Below, piece by piece: positions 1-10,100 of a stretch of DNA of 37,637 bases. How positions within the stretch are numbered: position 1 is the stretch's first letter; the number at the start of each line of letters is the position of its first letter. Under the pieces are notes generated by a model. That model was not told where the DNA came from. It worked only from the letters and a program-made list of their open reading frames with translations, and did no database searches. The DNA comes from Nephromyces sp. MM_2019. Its lineage: Eukaryota > Apicomplexa > Aconoidasida > Nephromycida. The stretch is from NCBI GenBank assembly GCA_015657535.1, contig JADHZB010000635.1:1619-39255 (forward strand), in the 5' to 3' direction. The position numbers and the translations under genes were made by a program.

Positions 1-94
1 TGTGCGTGTGTTTATGGGATGTGCTCTGTGTGCGTGTGTTTATGGGATGTGCTCTGTGTGCGTGTGTTTATGGGATGTGCTCTGTGTGCGTGTA
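1..94. repeat. 28-bp tandem repeat, about 3.4 copies
   Basis: A GT-rich unit beginning tgtgcgtgtgtttatggg recurs at positions 1, 29 and 57, with a partial fourth copy at 85. The first three copies are identical over the visible unit. It lies upstream of the first putative exon, so it is probably intronic. It matches the GT-rich style of the other introns of this gene. Confidence 0.9.
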
Positions 95-123
95 TTTCTC
101 GTGTGCTCATGTTCTTTCTGTAG

Positions 124-198
124 TTCAAGATGATGTTGGTGCATTACAGATGTTCTTTTGCAATCATTTTTATATTGAAGACGTCAACCTCTTCCTGT
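124..198 (+). CDS. Putative small internal exon of the Ser/Gly/Arg-rich protein gene
   Basis: A pyrimidine-rich acceptor ending ttctttctgtag precedes an open stretch that enters with two bases (phase 1). It encodes QDDVGALQMFFCNHFYIEDV and a few more residues, then meets a GT-rich donor (gtgcgtgtgc). The 3' end could be 196 or 198; 198 leaves phase 1, as the neighbouring introns do. I do not recognise a domain in it. Support is splice motifs and phase only. Confidence 0.4.
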
Positions 199-350
199 GT
201 GCGTGTGCTGCATTAGTTAATGTGTGTTAAGTTTGTGTATGCCAAATCAATGTTCAGAGGACTACAAACTCCCGATTACTTGCATTTTTTTGCTACATAT
301 CTACTCACCTGCCTGGCTATAAGCATTCTTTTTGACCTGCATGCTGCTAG

Positions 351-371
351 ATATGCAAGACGCCACTGCTG
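351..371 (+). CDS. Putative 21-nt micro-exon of the same gene
   Basis: The acceptor catgctgctag is followed by an entry of two bases, six codons (MQDATA) and a donor gtgcctgtgtg in phase 1. Joined to the next exon it keeps the frame open. A slightly longer version ending at 378 would create a stop codon at the next junction. Very short, so weak evidence; it could be chance. Confidence 0.25.
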
Positions 372-495
372 GTGCCTGTGTGTGTTACTTTCTTCTGCTA
401 TTGGTGTGATTATGTGCGCTGACGTGTGTATTGGTGTGTGCCAAGGTGTTTTTTTATTCGATTATTTGTCACTGTCAATGTTTTCTGCTGTGCAG

Positions 496-531
496 AATGT
501 GTATGGCTGTTATCTCCTTCTCATACTACTG
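496..531 (+). CDS. Putative 36-nt exon of the same gene
   Basis: A good acceptor (ttttctgctgtgcag) opens a phase-1 exon encoding CVWLLSPSHTT. A donor gtgtgtgttgtg closes it, again in phase 1. The junction to the large exon at 718 reads SHTT-G-STGFHRPSQ, continuous in composition (Ser/Thr/Pro/His-rich) with what follows. This continuity makes it the more believable of the small exons. Confidence 0.45.
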
Positions 532-717
532 GTGTGTGTTGTGTCCAATTTGTGGTCATATATGTTACTCTACTCTCCTGTATCGGTTTACTTCTTTTGT
601 CTTCAAATCTGTTAACTCCTAGTACCCCGACTACTAAGTCGGTGTGTGTGTGTATGTGTGTGTGTGCAATTTTTTCCCCGCAACATATCCTGTTCCATTA
701 AACGTTACCTACCGCAG

Positions 718-2921
718 GTAGCACAGGTTTCCACCGACCGAGTCAGCCACTGTCCTCTACCTATGAGGACCCCTCTCTTGGTAGTGTCAGCTATGCTTCT
801 CAGCGTGTGCCTTCTGCCATGAATGCACCTCCGCCTATGGTGAATGCTCAGCACCCCTCTTCCACATCGGCAATCACCTTCCCTGGTATGCAAATGCAGC
901 CGGAAGTGCTGGTGACTCAGCAGCAAGTCACGCCTTTTGCTCTACCAGGGGTGCTTCCTGGCGGTGTATATACACACAACTCCGCACCTGGTGGTAGTGA
1001 TATGCTGTACCATCAACCGCCTCAGATGGTGACCCTACCCCCCTCGTTGAACTTTCCACAGCCTTCCCCCTTTCTCCCCTCTTTGGCAGGAGCAAACAAG
1101 ATCATCTTAGGGAATCTTGCCGCTTCTTCTGGGGGAAATAGCGTCGAGAATTTGCTTCCTGCCTCCATTCCTGATCCTCGGGGCTTCTATTCTGCGGTTA
1201 AAGGCGGTGCTTTGCCAACGCTGGGAGGAGCGCTGCCTGTACCCCCCCCGTTGATAATCCAACCCCAACAAAACTCGGCTCTTCAGCCCTCTGAAACCCG
1301 CCAAAACTCATCTTTGTTACCTTCTCTCAACATCTACACACACACTGGCAATATGCCTCCCTCAAGTGCTGTTTCTGGGATGGGAGAGGCTGAGCTACTC
1401 AGCGGGATTTCCGATGCTTCAGCAGCCTCGTCTTCTCTGTATGGAGGTGCTACGATCCCTGGAATGCAGCAACAGCTTCATGCTGATATCTCATCGTACC
1501 AAACGCTCCCTAGCGCGAGTACGATGACTGCCCCCCATGGTTTCTCAGTGGGGGATGGGGCATCGATTAACAGTTTCATGGGAGGAGGATTACACGGTGA
1601 AGTGTTTAAAGATTTCTCGAGGGGGTCTCAGCTAGGAGCATCTTATTCTGGAATGAATGGAGGTTTTCATCAGGAATCTTCTGCATCAGTTGGGAGAGAT
1701 GTTGCAGGAGTCAGTAACTTTTTTTCTCAGCAAGTTTTATCTCCTTCATCTAGTGGTGGGCGGCATACGGAAGATCGCGCAGATAGCAGCGTCAAGAAGC
1801 AGAGTGATATTGATGCTAGCCGTTCAGAGGGTAGCAAGAGTGGGGAGAAGCTGCGAAGAAATTCAGAAGAAGAAGATGGTTTCAGGCGTTGGGGTGGCAG
1901 TGGGAGTTGGCGAAGATCAACCGGTAGCCCTTCGTACCATTCTGGTCGTGGGTCATACACACATTATCCCTCAGAAAGAGGAGATGATACGGATAGACGG
2001 AATAACAGGAACCAGAGCAGGTCTTACTCTGGTTTGGATGAAAGCAGGACGCATGGAGCAGCTTATGATTCCAATCGCAGTGGGGGCTCATCTTCTCATT
2101 TTTCCTCCTCACAGAGGGGATCTTTTTCCCGTTTTAGAGATGAAGGAAACTCAGAGAAGGAGGTACCCTCTCCACAGCTTTCGAGGGAAAGATCTGACTT
2201 CCAAGAACTACAGCTTGGGTTGTCAGATGATCCTCATGGTAGGGGGGCGGAAGACTCTGCGTATTATAGTTCATCCAATTCTCGCCTCCCTTATCCCCAC
2301 AGTTCTTTCGATGAGGATGGAAGAAGACGGCCAACTTCAAACCCTCCCAGGAATAGTGGCTATCAGGGAAATAGAAAAGGTAGAGAAGTTCGTCGTTCGT
2401 CATCCCCACCCCCCGGAAGGGCACCTTTTCGGGGTAGAAACCAAGCTGGCAATACAGATAAGAGAAGCAGTACACCCCCCTCCTCTAGAGGACGGAGATT
2501 TTCAGGGCAGGATGGTTTTGATGATTTTCCCTCCCTAAGGGGGATGAAGGGAAGGGATCATGAGGAAAGTGGAGGATATACCCCCTCTGCCGCCTCTTCG
2601 CTGACGAATTCTAAAGGAGACCGTTTGTGGAAGGGAGATCAGGGTGGGGATAGCACTGAAAATCCGCAACCTTATTCTATTCGTTCTCAGGGAGCTTGGA
2701 GGGAAACGTTAGGCCATGGGGATGGGGGGGGCCTTCCTGGGAGCCGAAGTGAACCTATGGGCTTTTCTTCATGGGGGCCTGCGAGAGGTATGCACGCGAA
2801 CAAAGCTGGAGAAGAGGCTCATGGAATAGATGTAAAAAGTGCCCCCAAAAGTGTAGCTTCGAAGATAGATTATAATGAAGCGAATGAGGACTCTCCTGGC
2901 TTCAATTTAGATGATATATGA
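718..2921 (+). CDS. Ser/Gly/Arg/Pro-rich low-complexity protein, terminal exon (5' part outside window)
   Basis: The exon begins after the acceptor ctaccgcag, entering with two bases, and runs 734 codons to a TGA stop. The first in-frame ATG is at 819, but the frame is open and similar in composition back to the splice site, so I treat it as a terminal exon rather than a complete gene. The first ~330 residues are rich in Pro, Gln, Ser and Gly, with many hydrophobic short patches. Residues ~340-640 are rich in Arg, Ser, Gly and Asp, with RGR/SRSYS-type motifs, a basic patch near GREVRRSSSPPPGRAPFRGR and a DDFPSL motif. The protein ends in an acidic tail (NEANEDSPGFNLDDI). This composition is typical of RNA-binding or RNP-granule proteins, but no folded domain is visible. 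Any RNA-binding domain would be in upstream exons. Function is not assigned. Confidence 0.8.
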
Positions 2922-5900
2922 CGTGCGATGAATATGTGCCAAAGTGCAACGAGAAGGGAGAGACTTTCTATCTTTGAATGTATTTCAAAGTTTTGAAAGT
3001 TATACTGAGGGGAAAGTGTTGTAGTTTTGATGTTTCAATGGGAGATGAAGGGGGGAAAGTTGCGAAAACTCTTGTTTCTTTTGCTTGCCGGTCTACTTTT
3101 ATTCGCGCTAGACTAGTATTCCCTTCAAACTCCTCTAGATATACGGTAACGCCATACCGAGATGATTAAGCCTTCTGCTTCATGCTGTTGGTATTCCTGG
3201 AGTTGCCGCGTCATTCTGTAATGTTTGCCGTATGCTTTTATGTAGTTATGCGATTGCATGTCTAAGCTAAGCGTTGTCGCTGGTTCTTGCTTCCTTGGCG
3301 TTTAAGCTGACTACTAGGGAAACTTGGCGCGTTATGCTTGTTTTGTACCTCGCTGAATACTGTCTGTTAACCTTGCTATTCCTCAAGAAAATTTCTAGTC
3401 TATAGGGCTACCTAGGGGGCATTTATCGTACTCGTGACATGACGTTATCATAATACCTAATTTTCAACAAAATACACCAATTTTAATGTCATTAAATGAT
3501 AGTAATACTCGGATTAGATAATTGAAATAAATAAACTGAGCCTTTTCGTGCTATGGATGAGAGCTGGCCGCTTTGGCATAGATTTCTCTTTTATATGCAA
3601 GCTAATAATGAATACATTGGGCGTCAAAATTGTGTGAGCATATCCTCTGATTATGCCTTGTGGGATGGGAGCCGCATCTTGTGCAATAACACTTGAAAAA
3701 AGCATTTTTATTTTATTTGAAGTGTTTTTTGTAGTAGAAATTTAGGATTGGTCACTCCATTCAAACGAATTACAAGCCCCAAACTTTGCTCGGTACCGCT
3801 GTGGCTGAATCAGTGATGTTTTTTATATGTAGCAGAAACAGTTTTTGATGGAGACGAGCATTGCATAGTGTGAATTAAAGGATGCTAAATTGAGAATTTT
3901 ATTGAAAATACCCACTGGTGTTGGAAAAATATGTATGGCAGGCATGTTTCTCGCTTGACAATAACGTTTTCATGCCAAAGGCCGACGCACGAAGTGAGTA
4001 AACTTTGGTGGGAAGACTATGAGGAAGGAATTCTGACTTTCTCTATTAGCGAGTACCCCTGAAATTCTGACTATCTCTGATAGCGAGTACCCCTGAAATT
4101 CTGACTTTCTCTGCTGGCGCTTACCAACGCAATAATGAGCTCGGATGTAATTTTGCGTACTAGTCAACCTATAAGAGGGGTATCTTGGTGTCTTCGCGGC
4201 ATTTAATTGCGCTTCCATGGCCTGCTGCTGCTTTCAAGATCCATTTGATTCTGCTTTTATACAGTGGGTAGCGCTATCGCCTCGCTTGCGGTGATCTTAG
4301 GTGTGCCTTACAATTGATTCGATAAGTCTAGCAACTTTCAGTTCATTGTGAAGCTCCTCAAACTGCGCCCTTATAGGCAACGAGGATGTCCTCTATGTGT
4401 TGCTTGGGTTTGAACGGCACCATGTATGCAGCGAGTTCAAGTTTCTCGGTCCGTGTGAAAATTTGTATATAGAATGGACTTGTAAACATGTGAGCAGGAA
4501 TATGCAGGTAAATATCTACACAGTATGTGTGCTTTCCGGTGCAAGTTAAGAATGTGCGACAGCGAGCTCAGCCAGTAAGCCATAACAATGGAATATTGCA
4601 AGGAATGTGTGAATGCGCGCCCCTCGTGTTCGCGTGCGGGGCATGTAAGTGTAACATACCCTAAAAAATGCGCTGTCAATAGTTGATCAAGTTGCTGCGT
4701 TTATCCCTCAGAGTAAGGAGTACATATGCTGCTCCATGAGCTTCAAAAGGGGAGAGTACTAAATCTTGGAAAGATGGGAATGAGCACTCATGCTCTTAAA
4801 AGCCCAAAAAAGTTCAGATGTTAACGCAGCACAATTTTGGGCGGTTTTAGCAGCTGCTACTTAGGCGCCTATGTGCCCTACAGCTGCATTCGTAATAAAA
4901 GCAAGGCACACATGTTGTGCCCACCCCAGCTCACTTTTCAACTGACAAATTTACCAAATCCGACGAAAATTCACCTTGAGTCGGTTATGGTCATGGCTAG
5001 GCAGGGGCGTATACGCTTCACAGCGTGCACTGCATTGTCATGATTTTTTACTCAAACATAAATTTATGCGAAGCACTTTTAATACTAGGTTTAAACGCTA
5101 CGATAATGAACAAAGAAGGAAAAATTTCTACTCCAAAATCTAATGCATCGCCATCAGTAGGAGGCTTATATACAAAAGTAACGCCAAAAATATCGGATTT
5201 TCTGTTCAACGGTCGGCAGATGTGTCACAAACCCGCCATGGTGACGACGGCGAAGTTGCTCGCATGATCGAATGGTTGAGATCGCTCGCAAAGGACATTT
5301 TATGCCACTGCCCAAGCGACGAGCTTTTTGGCATTTTATTAGCGATAGTTAAGATACCGATTACCCAAGACGGGTAGTGAAGACCCCATTAACTTTTGCT
5401 AACTTCGCATTGCTAGTAGTTTTGGAACCCACATCATTGCATCACATAATTACATTTTTGTTTCAGAATTCTTAGAGTTTGCGCAATAGCGTCGAACAAG
5501 AGAGTGCTGTTTTGTATCGTCAAAGCTAGCATGAGGCGTATTCCTGATTGTACACGCGGCAAGTTTAACTTCAAGCACGATTTCCCAACTTATAAGTGAG
5601 GACAAGAGCAATATATGTTCATCTAATATTAGTATCTACAAAGAGAAGTATATTTTTGAGGTTTACAAAAACTCCTACAGAGGTTCGTGGACACATGTGT
5701 TGTCTTATTTGCTAATTTTTAGCTTTATTTCATGAACAAATCACTAATTTGTATACTTTTCTACTTTAGGATACTGCTCCTACTTCAATTTTTAATGGTG
5801 CCACCTGAGTGACGCAGCCGCTTACATTGAAGCATGCATTTGCATTCAAACGCGGTTAATTTAGCTCTAGTGTAAAAGCCTGTAGTTTTCGTTTAGTGTA

Positions 5901-6576
5901 CAATTGTTATTCGGAATTCTTGCCTGGCAGAACTCCTTGTATTGATTGCCTCATGTTATGATAAAGATATCACGAGATGCTATCATAATCTGCCTGAAAA
6001 ACCATTTTTGTCCCAGTATTTGACACGATATTTTCATGTTCTCGCGCTATGCTGCCGATCTGGGGGATTTTGAGACCTAAGACTCGTAACTGTTTTGCTA
6101 GGAAGTAAATAGAGACATGATGAATATGTGCTTATACCATCAAACTTATACCGACTGCAGTCCATGCTGTAATGAATTTGCGAGGAAGCTCCTCTACGGT
6201 GTTCCTCACAAAATAAAGCGCTCCTGCGCTACAATTTAGCCTCAGAAGTTTCATCTGGGTAGACCTGCAGAATTTGTTTTCGATTGAATGTAGCCAGCTT
6301 TCAGACCTTTTTGAAGCCACATTCTACCTTTTGGACCATCCTCACAGAGGACGCATCCTCCTTGGTAGCTCCTTGGGCAGAGTTTCAGCCCTTTTTTCAT
6401 ACATCGCTGCCCCTAAGTACTTTTCTCCACAGCTATGATCGCGCCTCCCTGATTCAGTTGACGTTTATTTCCCGCCACCCCTTATTTACTAGAAGTATGT
6501 CGGCCCGACCAGTGTCCCTTCGTATAGCTCTGGGTAGTGGTCTGCAATGCTACCTATTTAGTGTGAGTTGTCCCTT
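2922..6576. other. Convergent intergenic spacer, no gene seen
   Basis: This lies between the 3' end of the plus-strand gene and the 3' end of the minus-strand RON2-like gene, so it should contain both 3' untranslated regions and terminators. The only open frames are short (under 85 codons), lack splice-consistent neighbours and look like chance. The one structured element is the short tandem repeat near 4.05 kb. Confidence 0.6.
4027..4125. repeat. 34-bp tandem repeat, three copies
   Basis: Three units of the pattern gaaattctgactttctct followed by a gcgagtacccct-like half start near 4027, 4061 and 4095. The first two are nearly identical. The third is diverged in its second half. It sits in the convergent spacer with no coding frame through it. 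Confidence 0.85.
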
Positions 6577-7171
6577 CTATTGTACTGGAGAGTCCACGAT
6601 CATACTGGATTTCGCGACTTCTGCTGTCGCCTTTGCTTCTTTTGGCTCTATATCCTCTAGCCCTACGCTTGCCAATTCACCTCCCGCAGGTTTCGTCTTT
6701 GATCCTTTTTTTTTTCTTAAATGCAATTTTTCTGCAATCGCCATTACCTTGTGTCGCCATTTCTTCGCAATATCCCTATTTTTGGCGTTTTTGAACCATG
6801 TGGTAAAGCCTTTTTTCTTCAGCCACTTCCCTAGTCTACCTACTTGTGCATTTAGGCCAAAAAATAAGCGCTCTAAAAATGGGATCCTTGATATTAAAAT
6901 GTTGTGGAGGGGAAAGCCGATCAAAGCGCTAAACGCCATTGGTACAACAATGCTAGTCACTGAAATCTTCACCATATCGATTAAGGCCACAGTTGCCGGG
7001 GAATTTTCTGTGGATGGTAAGAATATATCCCCATGTCCATGATCATCCAAGAAAACGGGGTCGTCGCACATGCAGAATAGACCACAAGGCTCACAATACG
7101 ACACTAACTCTGCTTCATCTATTATTGGATAATCCGAAGTCTGAACAGCATGCGTCAGAAGTTCCGTGGTC
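6577..7171 (-). CDS. RON2: RON2-like exon 15: cysteine loop, last membrane segment, tail
   Basis: The acceptor TTTTCTACCCACTTCAG is excellent and phase 2 matches exon 14. About 60 residues follow before the last hydrophobic segment (KISVTSIVVPMAFSALIGF). They include YCEPCGLFCMCDDP, with four cysteines. In known RON2 proteins the AMA1-binding hairpin lies in exactly this loop and is closed by one disulfide. After the membrane segment comes a basic tail with WLKKKGFTTWFKNAKNRD, then an Ala/Glu/Lys-rich end and a TAG stop. Confidence 0.75.
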
Positions 7172-10100
7172 CTGAAGTGGGTAGAAAATATAGATTAAGA
7201 TGGGAGTGGGTTTGCTACTCTGCAGTTATAGTCGTTTTTTGGTACGATGTAGTCGGTTGCAAATATGGAGTAGAATCAAGGTAACAATTACGGTGGTACC
7301 GTGAAGTACTCCATTTTTTTTGCTTTACCTGAATACTTATTCAGACTTTAGCGTAGCAGGCGCATAGCTCTATTTATTAATCTCATACGATATTTTCATA
7401 TGAGAAAGTAAAGCGACTATACCTCCACCTAGTTTTCCTCCCCTCAAATCACTTACCCAGCAAGAAAGAGAGCTCCCGTCGCTGCCATTGTGAAAACACT
7501 CAAAAGCTCCTTCTTCTTACTTTCTTGTCGTTTTTTCTGCCAAGTGCTTACAAGGTTGCCCATATAGGGAGCTTGCACGGCAAGCATATTGCCTATGCCA
7601 GTGTTTCCGGATGCCATATTTGCCACTCCAGACGCCAACATAGCGTAGCTAAAGTAAGTAGACTTTCCTATTGACATGCTCTTTAAAGTGTTCTTCATGC
7701 TAGTTGGGAGTATTTGGTTAAGATACAGCATCGTGGGGTCTCCGCTAAGTATCATCCTAAATGAGTTCACCGAGAGAGGATTTTGCAGGTCTTTCTGCCA
7801 AGCATCCTTGGAGAAGTCTTTATCTAGTTTTGACATGGTTTCACCGTAAAATAAATTAGGTGAACACACGGAGTAGATAATCTTCCAAGTGTGAGCGAGT
7901 AACAGGGCCTTCATTGAGTTTTGGAACTCCTCGGCGCGGGTTTTCGCTTTCAGTAGATGATAGCGTCGATCTATATTAGGTAGAAAATCATTTTTCTTGA
8001 CCTAAAATAGAGAAAAACAAGGGAAGGTGAGGGTATACGTCTGGTGAACAATCTGCACAAATTTCCGGACAAAGTAAGTGGGTGCTCTCTTCTGGTGAAA
8101 CCTTATAGTCTTGAAAGTAGTGCAAATGCAACCCTTCGCTATAAAACAGAACTTGCCTATGGACAGGCTGCTTCCAGTAGAAATAGACACCATTAGTGCG
8201 AAAACGTCTTTCAAGACATGAAGCACTCCATACATACATCTCATTGCTACTCGCCAATAAAATCTCAAATTTCACTTCTTACTCCTTCTAACCTAGGGAA
8301 AATAGCCCTCGACCCCCATCACCATCCATTATGCGCCGCGAGGCGTCCCACGTTACACAAGATAGGCTATCTTCGAAAAAAATTCTTTAAATACTATTAA
8401 GCCCTCCTTACGTTGAAGTAATTCCTTGTTGGGCTGTCGAAAGATTCCTGAAGCCTCTGCATATATGCTTGAAACGCTTTACCAAATTCATACACCGAGC
8501 CATAAGCATCTTTTGGTGCATTTTGGTATGCGTGATGCACGGCCGTTATAACCTGAAAAGCTCGGGTCATATCAACTCTGACCAAGTACCAGATACCCTT
8601 GGTAGGAGCTATAGGGCCAGCTCTCATTACGAACCTTGCCGCCCTTCTACCCTTCCTTAAAATCCTCTTACCCAGATTTTTCTTCCTAAGATGCTTTTTC
8701 GTAACCTTTGCTAAAAAGAAGTTAATATATCTCCTGTGTGGCGGAATTGCTACACTTGCTAGTTCCATTTCACCTTTTTGAAGGTGGCTAAGCCACATGT
8801 TTTTAAGCTCATCCTTGGTCTTCAGGGATTCTTTTAACGTAGGAAGAGTTCCCCCGCTATTCTTACTGCCGCCATTATCGCCTGCGTTATCAAAAGCGGC
8901 TCTCCAGCGTACTGGTGCATGTTGGCGGCCAAACAAAGAAGCAAATGAGCTTACTGCATTTTCTTTGCTCCCTATATTTTTATCGTTTTGTTTTTTCTGA
9001 GAGCCTGCCGCTACCGAAACACCGCTTACCGCGTTAGTTTTCTGTGGAAGCAACATGTGCTGAGCTGACAATAGCGATGGTATCATTTTCTTACCGTACA
9101 CATTCAACCCAGATTCTACTTCCATAGCCAGCGTTCCACCGCTCATAGCACTCTTATTGCTTCTATTCCCCTCTTTTCTAATAGAGATAGTTTTGCTAGC
9201 AAATTTGTTATGCCCCTTTCTCATGAATCTCAGAAATGCCCCTTTCTTGTATTTGCTTTCCAACTCAGTTGCATTTAGTGATTTCTCAATATGTTTCCCC
9301 CCTTTGGGATTGCTGCGACCTCCGGGAAGCTGAGAACCCCTCGGCGATGAACCAGAGAGAGGGCCGTGCGTGTTGCCATTTCCAATTTTGTTTGGGGTTA
9401 AATTTGCCACATACCCCTCATTACCGTTAATTTTTTTAAGGGCTCCTTTACGGAACAAATCTTCAATACTCTGTGGAATTTCCTCTATCTGAGGAATTGA
9501 ATTCATTTTGAAAACTGATTGCTTTCCGGGCTTGAGTTTAAAAACTTGGTACTTAAGCGCCTTGTTTATGAGGACTCCTACTGTAAATGGTACATCTTTT
9601 CCTGTGTTACTAAGCTCTTTTACGATATCTTCCTGGGTGGATTGTTCACTCGGAAAACTTTGTCGAGGATTCATCGAACCCTCATAAAAAGCTATTAAAA
9701 AGGTATCAGTTGCTGGCATTGCTTGCACTTGTGCTCTAAGATATTCAATCCCATGAATCTCACCCTGATAAAAAAATATTTCTTGTTTACACAGGTCTAA
9801 AGGCCTCCACTCCTGAGAAGAATAGTACTCTAGCACCCCATTATACTCAATGAAAACGTCATTGTCTGTGATCTTTACATTGCTGATCTCTGACTGTAGT
9901 GCTGACGCGCCCTCTGGAGACTGCATCTGGTTTACACCAGTAGATATATTGATGTTAGAATCTAGCCTCCTCGCTTCTACAAATTCACTTCCTCCTTGTA
10001 TTTTAGCATAACCTCCTTCCCTCTCATTTATTTCTCCAATCGAAGCCCACGAAGTCTTTGAGAGAGAAATCACGCCATCATCACTTCCAGTGTCCACAGG

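Noticed and set aside
220..615. 131-codon hydrophobic plus-strand frame as a membrane protein
   Set aside because: The Cys/Leu/Val/Phe-rich text is what GT- and T-rich intron sequence encodes. Good splice sites cut through it.
1657..2538. 293-codon plus-strand frame overlapping the Ser/Gly/Arg-rich exon
   Set aside because: It is an alternative frame of a low-complexity, GA-rich exon. The longer frame has consistent composition from splice site to stop.
6284..7042. 252-codon plus-strand open frame
   Set aside because: It lies antisense to the last RON2-like exon, which has a clear splice acceptor, membrane segment and cysteine loop. The plus frame has no domain text and is a shadow.
8002..8268. 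Second minus-strand frame in exon 13 (text such as ALMVSISTGSSLSIGKF)
   Set aside because: It looks protein-like, but no acceptor enters it in the phase set by exon 12. Joining it to exon 14 gives a stop within a few codons.
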